Assembly (NCBI RefSeq): GCF_016908875.1
Contig: NZ_JAFBES010000004.1
Span: 124,001 to 188,000 of the forward strand
DNA length: 64,000 nt
Source of the DNA: Bacillus ectoiniformans
GTDB lineage: Bacteria; Bacillota; Bacilli; Bacillales; Domibacillaceae
Reading direction: 5' to 3'
Shown here: positions 7,723 to 16,723 of the stretch, one piece after another
Position numbering within the stretch: the first letter of the stretch is position 1
Layout of the letters: every line of letters starts with the position of its first letter
Program-made: the position numbers and the translations under genes
The notes under the pieces: model-generated
What the model saw: only the letters and a program-made list of their open reading frames with translations
What the model was told of the DNA's origin: nothing
The model's database searches: none

Positions 7723-8856
7723 ATGTTAATTGGAATTCCTAAAGAAATTAAAAACAATGAAAACCGAGTGTCACTTACACCAGCTGGCGTTGTAGCTTTT
7801 ACACAAGCGAATCATTCCATTCTTATTGAGCAAGATGCCGGTCTTGGAAGCGGATTTACTAACGAAGATTATATCGAAGCTGGCGCAACAATCGCGGCTG
7901 ACGCGAAGGATGTTTGGGCACAAGCGGATATGGTCATGAAAGTAAAAGAACCGATTGAATCGGAATACGGCTATTTCCGTCCGGGGCTGATTTTATTTAC
8001 CTACCTTCACCTGGCTGCTGAACCAGCCCTTGCGAAAGCACTGAAAGAAAACGGCGTGACAGCAATTGCCTATGAAACAGTTTCAGTGAACCGTACATTG
8101 CCACTACTAACGCCAATGAGTGAGGTGGCCGGAAGAATGTCGGCACAAATTGGCGCGCAATTCCTTGAACGTCCAAGAGGCGGAAAAGGTGTTCTGTTAG
8201 GCGGCGTTCCTGGCGTTCGAAAAAGTAAAGTCACCATTATCGGTGGCGGTGTCGTCGGAACCAATGCAGCGAAAATAGCGGCTGGTCTTGGTGCGGATGT
8301 AACGATTGTGGATTTAAGCGCCGACCGTCTTCGCCAGTTAGAAGATATCTTCGGCTCCTCTATTCAAACGTTAATGTCTAATCCGCTGAATATTGCGGAT
8401 GCCGTGAAGGATTCAGACCTAGTCATTGGCGCCGTATTAATTCCAGGTGCTAAAGCGCCTAAACTAGTAACGGAAGAAATGGTGAAATCCATGTCTCCTG
8501 GCTCTGTCATTGTAGACGTTGCCATTGATCAAGGCGGTATTTTTGAAACGGTGGATCATATTACGACACATGACAACCCAACGTATGAAAAGCATGGTGT
8601 TGTTCATTATGCAGTGGCCAATATGCCTGGAGCTGTTCCTCGAACGTCAACGATTGCCTTAACAAATGTAACTGTTCCATACGGGCTGCAGATTGCCAAT
8701 AAAGGTGTGCAACTTGCAGTGGAAGAAAACGCAGCCCTTGCTCTTGGCGTCAATGTGGCAAACGGTGAAATCACGTATGAAGCAGTCGCACAAGACCTAG
8801 GCTTCGATTACGTTCCAGTTGAAAAAGCCATGAAAGCCGTACTTCAAGTAAAATAA
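7723..8856 (+). CDS. ald: Alanine dehydrogenase
   Basis: A 377-residue NAD-dependent enzyme that interconverts L-alanine and pyruvate plus ammonium. The N-terminus [23 protein letters not shown] is diagnostic; the catalytic Lys and His are expected in KVKEP and TYLHLA. The Rossmann fold carries [24 protein letters not shown] near residues 174-198. Length equals the family norm (about 371-378). The start follows GGAGG. Context matters: the pyrimidine operon downstream encodes an aminotransferase likely to turn pyruvate into alanine, and Ald would regenerate the pyruvate and release ammonium. In sporulating bacilli Ald also supports growth on alanine and sporulation. Confidence 0.97.
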   Translation: MLIGIPKEIKNNENRVSLTPAGVVAFTQANHSILIEQDAGLGSGFTNEDYIEAGATIAADAKDVWAQADMVMKVKEPIESEYGYFRPGLILFTYLHLAAEPALAKALKENGVTAIAYETVSVNRTLPLLTPMSEVAGRMSAQIGAQFLERPRGGKGVLLGGVPGVRKSKVTIIGGGVVGTNAAKIAAGLGADVTIVDLSADRLRQLEDIFGSSIQTLMSNPLNIADAVKDSDLVIGAVLIPGAKAPKLVTEEMVKSMSPGSVIVDVAIDQGGIFETVDHITTHDNPTYEKHGVVHYAVANMPGAVPRTSTIALTNVTVPYGLQIANKGVQLAVEENAALALGVNVANGEITYEAVAQDLGFDYVPVEKAMKAVLQVK

Positions 8857-8864
8857 TGAATATA

Positions 8865-8920
8865 AGCGGCTCAGAAGCAGTGTCCCCCATCGAGGAGTGC
8901 ACTCTTTAGAGCCGTTTTTT
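8865..8920 (+). terminator. Rho-independent terminator after ald
   Basis: GCGGCTC near 8866 pairs with GAGCCGT ending at 8914, with further imperfect pairing inside, followed by six T residues. Confidence 0.7.
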
Positions 8921-8994
8921 CATATTGTTGCTGGATTCTTGCTTATGAAGCTTGATTTTGGCGGTGACAGACGCGTAACTGGCGAATTTTGTCG

Positions 8995-9074
8995 TTCTAT
9001 CGGCGGTGTAGGATGCTCTTTCGGCTGCTTTGTGGATTCTATCGGCGGCTTCGCGAATTCTATCGGCGATTCGC
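8995..9074. repeat. 21-bp phased CTATCGGCG cluster (class B, copy 1)
   Basis: The core CTATCGGCG or CTTTCGGCT starts at 8997, 9018, 9039 and 9060, exactly 21 bp apart. Read on the other strand it is CGCCGATAG, the same core as the cluster at 35696-35830. It lies between the ald terminator and the next gene. From 9075 to 9270 there is only a TCAGCAG-rich stretch that weakly continues the period, then an AT-rich leader. Confidence 0.8.
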
Positions 9075-9270
9075 CCTTTGTCCACCTCCCAGCGACTTCA
9101 GGAATATGTCAGCAGCTTTACGCATTTAATCAGCAGCACAAAATCAATCAGCTGCACCGTTCCTGAAATATTTTTTATTGAATTTTCTAACAAATGAAGG
9201 ATTTTTGATTTCTATAGCAAATATATATTAAAACAACCATCTGTTGAAAGATGCATAGGAGGATACAGGA

Positions 9271-10086
9271 ATGAACGAATCAAACAACTGTGATGTCATC
9301 CGCTTGGAGGACATTGTGTGGAAACGTGAAGGACGGAATATCTTAAACCATGTTTCTTGGAATGTACAAACAGGCGAGCATTGGGCAGTATTAGGTTTAA
9401 ATGGGTCCGGCAAGACATCTATTTTGAAAATGATTACGGGATATCAATGGCCAAATGGCGGCAGCATTCATGTATTGGGCCATCGATTCGGTTCAGTTAA
9501 CATCCCGGAATTGCGTAAATCGATTGGCTGGGTAAGCACTTCTTTAGATGATAAATTCCAAACTCGCCCGAGAGATACGGCACTTGAAGTCACATTAAGC
9601 GGAAAGCATGCGTCTGTCGGTTTGTTCGATGAGATCACTGATGAAGACATGACAAAAGCAACTCAGCTGCTTGAAAAGCTGCGAATCACTCATAAAGCTG
9701 ACCAAGCATTCGCTTCCCTATCTCAAGGTGAAAAAAGAAAAGTGATGATTGCAAGGGCATTAATGTCGTCTCCTCGTCTTTTAATTCTAGACGAACCTTG
9801 CAATGGATTAGACATCTATGCGAAAGAAGAATTGCTATCTACCATTGAAGACATGATCTCACAGCCTGGGGGCCCTACTTTGTTATATGTGACTCATCAT
9901 ATTGAAGAATTAGTCCCTTCAGTTACACATGCTTTATTAATTAGCAAAGGCAATATTGTGGCTGCAGGAGAAAAGAATGCCGTTCTGAATGAAGAGGTAC
10001 TCGAGCAGACATTCCAGCTTCCAGTTTCTCTTACTTGGGAAGATGACCGTCCATGGATCAGAATTAAATCAAAAAATAAGGTATAA
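9271..10086 (+). CDS. ylmA: ABC transporter ATP-binding protein, YlmA-like
   Basis: A 271-residue cytoplasmic ABC ATPase with Walker A LGLNGSGKTSIL near residue 42, signature LSQGEKRKVMIARAL near 149 and Walker B LLILDEPCNGLDIY near 168, plus THHIEE. It resembles B. subtilis YlmA and E. coli ModF-type ATPases, which are encoded without a membrane partner. None is present here, so it may serve an unlinked permease or a non-transport role. The start follows AGGAGG. The gene stands alone between a class-B repeat cluster and a hairpin. Confidence 0.8.
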   Translation: MNESNNCDVIRLEDIVWKREGRNILNHVSWNVQTGEHWAVLGLNGSGKTSILKMITGYQWPNGGSIHVLGHRFGSVNIPELRKSIGWVSTSLDDKFQTRPRDTALEVTLSGKHASVGLFDEITDEDMTKATQLLEKLRITHKADQAFASLSQGEKRKVMIARALMSSPRLLILDEPCNGLDIYAKEELLSTIEDMISQPGGPTLLYVTHHIEELVPSVTHALLISKGNIVAAGEKNAVLNEEVLEQTFQLPVSLTWEDDRPWIRIKSKNKV

Positions 10087-10109
10087 TAGTTAAAGAGGAT
10101 TTATGATCC

Positions 10110-10142
10110 CCCATTATTTCGTTAAACAAAAAAATAATGGGC
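10110..10142 (+). terminator. Possible hairpin terminator after the ABC ATPase gene
   Basis: CCCATTATTT pairs with AAATAATGGG across an A-rich 12-nt loop, about 25 bp after the stop. No T-run follows, so termination is uncertain. Confidence 0.4.
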
Positions 10143-10150
10143 TCTCTAAA

Positions 10151-10164
10151 TGAAAGCGCTTTCC
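10151..10164. promoter_or_regulatory. CcpA-type cre site
   Basis: TGAAAGCGCTTTCC differs from the strong cre palindrome TGAAAGCGCTTTCA only in the last base. It lies about 120 bp upstream of the 180-residue protein gene, suggesting carbon-catabolite control of that gene or of a promoter within this gap. Confidence 0.6.
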
Positions 10165-10280
10165 ATTTTCTGTATATTAGAAATAAACCGCAAATTAAAA
10201 AAGTCAGTCCCTGCTAAAAATAGAGATAAAGATAGATAGACAACAATGCATATTAAAATATTGGTGGGAGGTTGTATATA

Positions 10281-10823
10281 ATGAAGAGAACAGCATATAG
10301 AGGTGTGAGTTTAAAAGAAGCGGAAGTGGTAGTCAATCAGCAGAGGTATGACCGAAATGAATCCAGAGATTTTGATAATGGTGTCGCTGCAAGATCATTG
10401 TTTGGTTCAGGTATTTATCTCATTAACGATGTGGAACTAGCAGCTCAGTATGCTTTTTGCCATGCGGAAGCAGAGAATGAGGAACAGGCAGTCGTATTGA
10501 AGCAAAAAATCAGCTTTAACCATCCTTTTATTTTGAACTATCAATATAGCGAAAGCCGCTTGCGCCGTACGGCCATTAATTGGAAATACGGAGATACCGG
10601 TTTTCTTGAGGAGCAGCTGAAAGAAAATAAATCTGAAATTTCCAAACAAATTGGTGAAGCCATTAAAGAATACTTATTGCATCACTCTTACGATGGCATC
10701 GTCTATCACATTAACGAAGAGATTATTTATTACATTATTTATGATCAGGACTCTCAAATAGATAACATAGAGATTGATCTAGCCTTTAACATCAATGATT
10801 TAAAAGTAAAAAACATCCTATAA
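10281..10823 (+). CDS. Uncharacterised protein with possible ADP-ribosyltransferase (PARP-like) fold
   Basis: A 180-residue soluble protein that I do not recognise as a named family. Its pattern recalls ADP-ribosyltransferase-fold domains: an N-terminal YRG (Arg7), SGIYLINDVELAAQYA (Gly44-Tyr46, Ala54, Tyr57) like the 'G-x-Y...A..YA' core, YDGIV (137-141), and EEIIYYIIYDQDSQI (Glu146/147 to Ile160) like the last strand carrying the catalytic Glu. The first position is Arg, not the His of PARPs. The start at 10281 follows GGGAGG; no signal peptide or membrane segment is seen. A cre site lies upstream. No partner or antitoxin is adjacent. The fold assignment is an inference from motif order and needs a profile or structure search. 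Confidence 0.5.
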   Translation: MKRTAYRGVSLKEAEVVVNQQRYDRNESRDFDNGVAARSLFGSGIYLINDVELAAQYAFCHAEAENEEQAVVLKQKISFNHPFILNYQYSESRLRRTAINWKYGDTGFLEEQLKENKSEISKQIGEAIKEYLLHHSYDGIVYHINEEIIYYIIYDQDSQIDNIEIDLAFNINDLKVKNIL

Positions 10824-11039
10824 CAATAAATAGTTAAATGGAAGTACAAGAAAGTTTAGACTGCCTTGTCTTCTTTTTTTTGCAATAAAATCATCAGTCT
10901 CTCCAAGTTGAAGCCAACTACAGTTCTGGACGTTTAAAAATTCGTACGAGAATTAGTAGGAGCTTAGGTCAAATACCCTCCATTAGTTAAAAGCTTAGAT
11001 ACTTAACCTGTCGCTCCTTCCTAAACATCTTCCGTATTC

Positions 11040-12116
11040 TTACTTCATCCCTTCAAGAACCGCATCTGCGAATTGTTCCATTTCTACTTTAGCAGCGACT
11101 CTAGAAGCAATGGATTCGTAGACTTTTCCAACTGGATGATCGGCTCCGTAAATGGATCTCGAAGAATCCGCACTGTTTTCATCTGGCTGAGCAAGCGGCA
11201 GCTGGCCGAATAGGTCGGTCGCAAGCTCGTTCTTTAATGTTTCTCCGCCTCCGCGGCCAAACACGTACTCTGGTTTGCCTGTTTCTTCGCTTTGGAAGTA
11301 AGACATATTTTCAATAACCCCAAGGATTTCATGGTTCGTTTTCAACGCCATTTTACCTGCACGAACGGCTACGTGGGCAGCTGTTGGATGTGGGGTTGTC
11401 ACAATAATCTCTTTCGATGTAGGCAGTTTGCTGTGAACATCTAAAGCGATATCCCCTGTTCCCGGTGGCAGATCTAGAAGCAAATAGTCTAGTTCGCCCC
11501 AGTTCACTTCGGTAAAAAAGCTGTTTAACATTTTGCCAAGCATCGGTCCGCGCCATAATACTGGTGAATTATCTTCACTGAAGAATGCCATGGACATCAC
11601 CTTCACACCAAAACGTTCTGGCGGAATGATTTTATCGTTCACAATCTCAGGTCTTCTCTCTATACCCATCATATTCGGAATGCTAAACCCATAAATATCG
11701 GCATCGATCAGACCGACTTTTTTGCCAAGGCGGCTCAAGGCTACGGCTAAATTCGATGATACTGTGGATTTGCCTACGCCTCCCTTGCCGCTTGCGATGG
11801 AAATGAAGGCTGTTTTACTGTTGGGGGACAAAAGCGGAGGTACTCCTGGATTTACTTTCTTTGCTTCATCAGGCGTCAACTCTTCTAAAGTCAGCTGTTC
11901 AAAACGCAAGCCCACTGACTCTGCGCCCGCTTCTTTCAGAAGGTCTACCAGCTTTTGCTGAATTTCCAGCTGCTGAGGTGTGCCTGTTTTAGAAAGTCCT
12001 ACTTTCAAGCCTACATAGTTTTCTTTGATCTTGACTTCCTTCACCTGCACGCTTTTATGTAAAATAGGATCTTGAATCATTCCTGCTAGTTTAAGAACTT
12101 TCTCTTTTGTTAACAT
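11040..12116 (-). CDS. salA: Mrp/NBP35-family P-loop ATPase, SalA/ApbC-like
   Basis: A 358-residue cytoplasmic protein with an N-terminal MIP18/DUF59 domain (about residues 1-85) and a ParA/MinD-type ATPase domain with the deviant Walker A ASGKGGVGKST near 109, LIDADIYGFSIPNMMG and DLPPGTGD. It closely matches remembered B. subtilis SalA (352 residues), a Mrp-family protein reported to repress scoC and so affect exoprotease genes. Other family members carry iron-sulphur clusters, so that role is also possible. The start follows AGAAGGGATGGAG. A long hairpin separates it from the pyrimidine operon upstream, so it probably has its own transcript. Confidence 0.88.
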   Translation of the reverse strand: MLTKEKVLKLAGMIQDPILHKSVQVKEVKIKENYVGLKVGLSKTGTPQQLEIQQKLVDLLKEAGAESVGLRFEQLTLEELTPDEAKKVNPGVPPLLSPNSKTAFISIASGKGGVGKSTVSSNLAVALSRLGKKVGLIDADIYGFSIPNMMGIERRPEIVNDKIIPPERFGVKVMSMAFFSEDNSPVLWRGPMLGKMLNSFFTEVNWGELDYLLLDLPPGTGDIALDVHSKLPTSKEIIVTTPHPTAAHVAVRAGKMALKTNHEILGVIENMSYFQSEETGKPEYVFGRGGGETLKNELATDLFGQLPLAQPDENSADSSRSIYGADHPVGKVYESIASRVAAKVEMEQFADAVLEGMK

Positions 12117-12148
12117 TCTTCTCCATCCCTTCTCGTTGTTTTTATAAT

Positions 12149-12196
12149 AATGGTGAGCATGGAATCAGACATTGATCTGACCTCATGCTCACCATT
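12149..12196 (-). terminator. Long hairpin at the end of the pyrimidine operon
   Basis: A perfect 13-bp outer stem (AATGGTGAGCATG with CATGCTCACCATT) encloses a second short stem (TCAGA with TCTGA). It starts 7 bp after the aminotransferase gene. The U-tract is poor (TTATTAT), so it may stabilise the 3' end rather than terminate efficiently. Confidence 0.55.
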
Positions 12197-12202
12197 CATA
12201 GA

Positions 12203-13546
12203 TTAGCTATTTTCGCGTATAACAGCTTTCACTGTATCTGTCAGGAATTCTAAATCTTCATCTGTAGAAGACAGCGGCGGCGCAATGATCAGGATATTTT
12301 GATAGCCTGGAACGGTGTCACCATTACGGCCGACAATCAATCCTCTCTCCTTGCAAGTCGCAATGATCTTGCCGACAAGCTCATCAGTAGCAGGTGCTTT
12401 TGTTTTCTTATCTTGAACGAGTTCAATACCAAACAAGAACCCTACTCCGCGAACTTCTCCGACGATATCCAATGATTCAAGAGATTTTAAATCATTTAGC
12501 ACAGACGGTCCGGCTTCAGCCACGCGCTGCACAATATTTTCCTTCTCAATGATTTCAATGGTTTTTAATGCGACAGCACAAGCTGCTGGGTGTCCGCCAA
12601 ATGTAGAGACATGACGGAAATGCTCTTTGTCGCCTTCTTCTTTAAACTTATCGTAAATTTCTGTGCGAACAGCTGTGGCTCCGAGCGGCAAGTAGCCAGC
12701 CGTTAAGCCTTTAGCCATTGTAACAATGTCTGGCTGTACGCCTTCTGAGTGCATGAAGCCGAACATTTCACCTGTTCTCGCAAAACCTGAAACTACTTCA
12801 TCTACTATTAATAGAACATCGTGCTTTTTACAAATTTCAGCTACTCTCGTCAAGTAGGCTTTCGATGGGATCAGCACCCCACCGCCTGAAATAAATGGCT
12901 CTAATATAAAGCCTGCTACTGTTTCAGGACCTTCCCAAGTGATCACTTCATCGATATAATCGGCTGCTGCCAAATCATTTTCAAATGTGCTTCGATAGCT
13001 GTACGGCGGCGGAACATGCAAGAATCCAGGAGCACTCGCGCCGTACTTCTGTTTACGGTTTGCTTGTGCCGTTGCGCTTAACGCGCCAAGTGTAGATCCA
13101 TGGTACGCACGGTATCTAGAAATAAATTTATACTTGCCTGGATTTCCATTTTGCACATGGTATTGGCGGGCAATTTTGAAGGCCACTTCATTCGCTTCTG
13201 ACCCGCTGTTTGAGAAATATGTCGTATATGGTGCTTTTAATAGTTCACTGATCTTTGTCGACAGTTCAATCCCCGGCACATGGCTCGCTGTTAATGGGAA
13301 ATAAGAAATATTCACCATTTGCTCGTAGGCCGCTTGTGCGATTTCTTTGCGGCCATGCCCAAGATTTAAACACCACAGACCGGAAACTCCATCTAAATAC
13401 TTCTTCCCTTCCATGTCTTTAAACCATGAACCTTCCCCTTCAGCCGCGATCATCGGGTTTGCATTTGCATTAAATTTTGACATTGAATGCCATAAATGCG
13501 CTTTATCTTTTTCGGCAAGTGATTTTGTTTCTGTTTGTACTTGCAT
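12203..13546 (-). CDS. Class III aminotransferase, probable beta-alanine (omega-amino acid):pyruvate transaminase
   Basis: A 447-residue PLP enzyme of the subgroup III/omega-aminotransferase family. Landmarks are YLDGVSGLWCLNLGHG, the PLP-contacting IVDEVVSGFARTGEMFG, and TMAKGLTAGYLPLGA, whose Lys is the Schiff-base residue. I place the start at the ATG at 13546 (MQVQTETKS) because GGGGG lies about 8 bp upstream; an ATG at 13570 lacks a clear binding site. In this operon the natural reaction is beta-alanine + pyruvate to malonate semialdehyde + L-alanine, the transamination that follows reductive pyrimidine cleavage. The exact amine substrate is inferred from context. It is the last gene of the operon. 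Confidence 0.85.
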   Translation of the reverse strand: MQVQTETKSLAEKDKAHLWHSMSKFNANANPMIAAEGEGSWFKDMEGKKYLDGVSGLWCLNLGHGRKEIAQAAYEQMVNISYFPLTASHVPGIELSTKISELLKAPYTTYFSNSGSEANEVAFKIARQYHVQNGNPGKYKFISRYRAYHGSTLGALSATAQANRKQKYGASAPGFLHVPPPYSYRSTFENDLAAADYIDEVITWEGPETVAGFILEPFISGGGVLIPSKAYLTRVAEICKKHDVLLIVDEVVSGFARTGEMFGFMHSEGVQPDIVTMAKGLTAGYLPLGATAVRTEIYDKFKEEGDKEHFRHVSTFGGHPAACAVALKTIEIIEKENIVQRVAEAGPSVLNDLKSLESLDIVGEVRGVGFLFGIELVQDKKTKAPATDELVGKIIATCKERGLIVGRNGDTVPGYQNILIIAPPLSSTDEDLEFLTDTVKAVIRENS

Positions 13547-13584
13547 GGAATGACCCCCAGTCCATTTCATTTAATTAGCTAACT

Positions 13585-14793
13585 TTATTGTGTTAAAAGT
13601 GGTTCTTTTTGAACTTTCGTCTTGTTTACAGCACCGCTCGCGATGGCTGCTTTCGCTACGGCGCTGGCAACTCGTGCCACAACGCGCTCATCGAATGGCG
13701 ATGGGATGACATAGTCCTCGTTCACTTCGTGTGAATCAACGATTTCCGCGATCGCATACACGGCTGCGACTTTCATTTCCTCATTGATTTCCTTAGCCCG
13801 GACATCAAGAGCTCCTCTGAATATTCCTGGAAAGGCTAAGACATTATTGACTTGATTCGGCATATCTGACCGGCCAGTACCCACTACTCGGGCACCTGCT
13901 GCTTTCGCATCCTCCGGCAAAATTTCAGGATCAGGATTAGCCATGGCAAAAATGATCGAATCCTTATTCATCTTCCTTACCATGTCCTGAGTTAAAGCTC
14001 CCGCAACAGATACACCAATGAATACGTCAGAACCTGCAATCACATCATCCAAAGATCCTTCTAGGCGATCTTTATTCGTTTGTCTGGCCAGTTCTTCTTT
14101 CATCGGATTCATCCGATACGTTCGCCCTTCAAAAATAGCACCCTTAGAATCACATAAAATGATCTCCTTGACTCCCATGGATAAAAGCAGCTTAACGACT
14201 GCGACACCTGCTGCACCAGCTCCGTTCACCACTACTTTAATATCGCGAAGGTTTTTCTTCACAACACTTAACGCATTGATTAAACCAGCCGCGGTGACAA
14301 TCGCTGTGCCATGCTGATCATCGTGAAACACAGGAATGTTCATTTCTTGTTTCAGTCGTTCTTCAATCTCAAAGCAGCTTGGAGCTGAAATATCTTCTAA
14401 ATTAATTCCGCCAAATGTCGGTTCAAGCAATTTGACTGTTTCAACGATCTTGTCGACATCGTTCGTATCCAAACAAAGCGGAATCGCATCAATTCCTCCA
14501 AACATTTTAAACAGGGCGCTTTTTCCTTCCATGACGGGCATGGAGGCTCCAGGACCAATGTCTCCCAGTCCCAATACAGCTGAGCCATCCGAAACCACTG
14601 CCACGAAATTCCCTTTAATGGTGTAGTCGTATAGTTTTTCTTCATCGATGGCAATCTCATTACACGGTTCAGCAACGCCTGGTGAATAGATTAAACTTAA
14701 ATCCTCTGAATTCTCAACTGGCATTTTAATACCAACATTAAGCTTTCCGGTATATTGTTTATGAAGCGCTAGAGCCTTCTCTTTCATATTCAA
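13585..14793 (-). CDS. Malic enzyme (oxaloacetate-decarboxylating malate dehydrogenase)
   Basis: A 402-residue short-form bacterial malic enzyme that oxidatively decarboxylates malate to pyruvate. Motifs include SLIYSPGVAEPC, VVSDGSAVLGLGDIGP, the metal/substrate region FGGINLEDISAP and NIPVFHDDQHGTAIV, and the dinucleotide fold VVVNGAGAAGVAVVKLL. Residues 378-402 form a short basic tail. The best start is the TTG at 14793: GAGGAG lies 9 nt upstream, while the ATG two codons later is 15 nt away. Placement inside a pyrimidine-degradation operon is unusual; it could supply pyruvate as amino acceptor for the adjacent transaminase. Confidence 0.92.
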   Translation of the reverse strand: MNMKEKALALHKQYTGKLNVGIKMPVENSEDLSLIYSPGVAEPCNEIAIDEEKLYDYTIKGNFVAVVSDGSAVLGLGDIGPGASMPVMEGKSALFKMFGGIDAIPLCLDTNDVDKIVETVKLLEPTFGGINLEDISAPSCFEIEERLKQEMNIPVFHDDQHGTAIVTAAGLINALSVVKKNLRDIKVVVNGAGAAGVAVVKLLLSMGVKEIILCDSKGAIFEGRTYRMNPMKEELARQTNKDRLEGSLDDVIAGSDVFIGVSVAGALTQDMVRKMNKDSIIFAMANPDPEILPEDAKAAGARVVGTGRSDMPNQVNNVLAFPGIFRGALDVRAKEINEEMKVAAVYAIAEIVDSHEVNEDYVIPSPFDERVVARVASAVAKAAIASGAVNKTKVQKEPLLTQ

Positions 14794-14822
14794 GTAGCGT
14801 CACTCCTCTTTTTATAATGGTG

Positions 14823-15056
14823 TTAAGCCATCGCCTTTTTTTGTTCAGCAATAATAATGTTAGAGAAATACTTGCGTGCATCAGCCGTTAAAATATGAAG
14901 CTCCACTTTTTCCGCTTGGCTAAGATCATTCAATGGACGGTCGAATTCAACGAATGCGCCGCTTAATGTTTCATTCACACCAGCAATCTTGTAACCTTTC
15001 TCCAGCAATTCATCAATTTTTAATTTTTCTTCTAAAAACTCTTTATATGATGACAT
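14823..15056 (-). CDS. Uncharacterised 77-residue protein in the pyrimidine operon
   Basis: A small, soluble, charged protein beginning MSSYKEFLEEKLK, followed by GYKIAGVNETLSGAFVEFD and a helical C-terminus. No cysteines, signal or membrane segment are visible. Its start follows GGGAGGAAAATAAAC, and it sits between the permease (35 bp) and malic enzyme (29 bp) genes, so it is certainly co-transcribed. I do not recognise the family. The conserved operon position suggests an accessory or regulatory subunit for a neighbour, but nothing in the sequence identifies it. Confidence 0.7.
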   Translation of the reverse strand: MSSYKEFLEEKLKIDELLEKGYKIAGVNETLSGAFVEFDRPLNDLSQAEKVELHILTADARKYFSNIIIAEQKKAMA

Positions 15057-15091
15057 GTTTATTTTCCTCCCAACAGTTAAATACAGAATAA

Positions 15092-16564
15092 TCAGACATT
15101 TTCAATAACAGTTTGTTCTTCAGTGATCATTTCTTCATCCGTGACAATTTTCCAATCCCGTCCAACCGTAATTCCTAGATATTTTTCATCGCTTGGTTCT
15201 TCAATTTCAGCTTGTTTGTACAATTTGAACCACCAGAACTTTGTTAGTACGTAGTAGCAAACAGCCGCTAATCCGAATCCTACGACAAATGAGTAATTGG
15301 AGAAGATCACAGCTGCTGTGCCTCCAACTGCCCAAGAAATCATTCCTGCCCAGTTGATTCCCATATGATAACGGAATTGACCGTCATATTCATATAAGTC
15401 TGGTACATTGACCCGGCGTTTACGAAGCAAGTAATAATCAGCAAACAAAATTCCTACGATCGCTGATAAGACACCGCCGATAACTAGCAAGAATGGAATC
15501 AGCATATTGAATAGATTCCAAGGCTGTGTCACCATTCCGATGATCCCTGCGATAATAACACCTGCATAGAATGGAACCTTTGGGCCTCCCACATTTGAGA
15601 AAATGGTTCCTGCTGGCACTAAGTTTGCTGTTGTATTCGTAGACCACTGAGCAAAGACGATCATTAACAACAGGATCGCTAAGACAATTCCACTGGCTGA
15701 TTCTTGCAAAGCAACAATCGGATCATAGTTTCCTACAGCGATATACGCCACACCGCCAATAGCTACAACAAATGTTTGTGTTAACGGCAGAGCGACTACA
15801 CTCCCAACGAGTGCTCCTTTGTTTCTCTTAAACCAATTCTTTTCATACTGTGGAGCTTTGATAAACCTTGAAAGCGAAGAAATATCTGCGGCTAAAGTAG
15901 ACCAGTACCCCATGTTGCCGAATACCACTGTTAAGAACGCTGTAAATAGAACGGCACCTGAAGCTGGGCTCTCTACCCAAGACCATACATCTTTACCAGC
16001 TGCATCAGCTGTATCCACTAACGTGTAGTACATCCATAACGAAATGAGAATGATCGTTGGTGCAGCTAAATCTGCAAACTTTTCAACGGCTTTAATCCCG
16101 ATGGACGTGTTAACTACTTGAACGACTACAAATAGGAAGAAACAGATAAACCAGTTATCAAATCCTGTTAAGACATTCAAGATTCCGTTAATCGCCGCGG
16201 CTCCGAAATACGAGTTAATCCCAAACCAGATCGAGGCAGCAAGCCCGCGCAAAAGTGATGGGATGTGTGTTCCAACCGTACCGAATGGAGCTCTTAGATA
16301 GATCGGAAACGACACGCCATGTTCAATCCCGATATCTGCTATTAAAGTAATTAATAAACCGATTGCTACACAGCCTATCAGTGATGCTAATAGCACCCAT
16401 ATTAATGGCATAGATTGAACACCTGCACCGCCCAAAGCAAAAGCTGCTAAAACGACCGCCATCCCTACCCATAATACAGAGAAACCAAAAGTACTAATGC
16501 TTCGATCCTTATGAGCGATTGGAAGTAAATCGGGAGACTTTAAGTACTTATCATTTTTTTTCAT
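15092..16564 (-). CDS. NCS1-family nucleobase:cation symporter
   Basis: A 490-residue membrane transporter with about 12 hydrophobic segments, of the nucleobase:cation symporter-1 family (uracil, allantoin, hydantoin and cytosine permeases). Family landmarks are GIEHGVSFPIYLRAPFGTVG near 77-97, GLAASIWFGINSYFGAAAING and NTTANLVPAGT. The start is the ATG at 16564, 7 nt after AAAGGAG; a GTG immediately upstream is less well spaced. Gene order with dihydropyrimidine dehydrogenase and dihydropyrimidinase makes uracil/thymine or their dihydro forms the likely cargo. Two hairpins precede it, so it may be differentially expressed from the upstream genes. Confidence 0.9.
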   Translation of the reverse strand: MKKNDKYLKSPDLLPIAHKDRSISTFGFSVLWVGMAVVLAAFALGGAGVQSMPLIWVLLASLIGCVAIGLLITLIADIGIEHGVSFPIYLRAPFGTVGTHIPSLLRGLAASIWFGINSYFGAAAINGILNVLTGFDNWFICFFLFVVVQVVNTSIGIKAVEKFADLAAPTIILISLWMYYTLVDTADAAGKDVWSWVESPASGAVLFTAFLTVVFGNMGYWSTLAADISSLSRFIKAPQYEKNWFKRNKGALVGSVVALPLTQTFVVAIGGVAYIAVGNYDPIVALQESASGIVLAILLLMIVFAQWSTNTTANLVPAGTIFSNVGGPKVPFYAGVIIAGIIGMVTQPWNLFNMLIPFLLVIGGVLSAIVGILFADYYLLRKRRVNVPDLYEYDGQFRYHMGINWAGMISWAVGGTAAVIFSNYSFVVGFGLAAVCYYVLTKFWWFKLYKQAEIEEPSDEKYLGITVGRDWKIVTDEEMITEEQTVIENV

Positions 16565-16622
16565 CACAATTCTCCTTTTTTATATTAAAGGCTGTTTAAG
16601 GAATTGTCGGTGATGGGTAAAT

Positions 16623-16649
16623 AAAAGGAAGGAATGATTCCTTCCTTTT
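16623..16649. terminator. Palindromic hairpin upstream of the permease gene (possible attenuator)
   Basis: AAAAGGAAGGAA pairs with TTCCTTCCTTTT around a 3-nt loop. It is near-symmetric and could act in either direction. It lies inside the operon, between the dihydropyrimidinase and permease genes. Confidence 0.55.
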
Positions 16650-16690
16650 GGCTGCAGTGTTACATTCCTTTAAAGACTTCATTTTTTGCA

Positions 16691-16723
16691 GGAAATCAGC
16701 ATCCCTCGGAAGATGCTGATTCC
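16691..16723 (-). terminator. Second intra-operon hairpin downstream of the dihydropyrimidinase gene
   Basis: GGAATCAGCATC pairs with GATGCTGATTTCC around a short loop, 17 bp after the dihydropyrimidinase stop. An A-run rather than a T-run follows on the transcribed strand, so an RNA-stability or processing role is as likely as termination. Confidence 0.5.

Noticed and set aside
8897-9166. 89-codon plus-strand frame after ald
   Set aside because: It covers the terminator T-run and the class-B repeat cluster, is Gly/Phe-rich by repetition and has no ribosome binding site.
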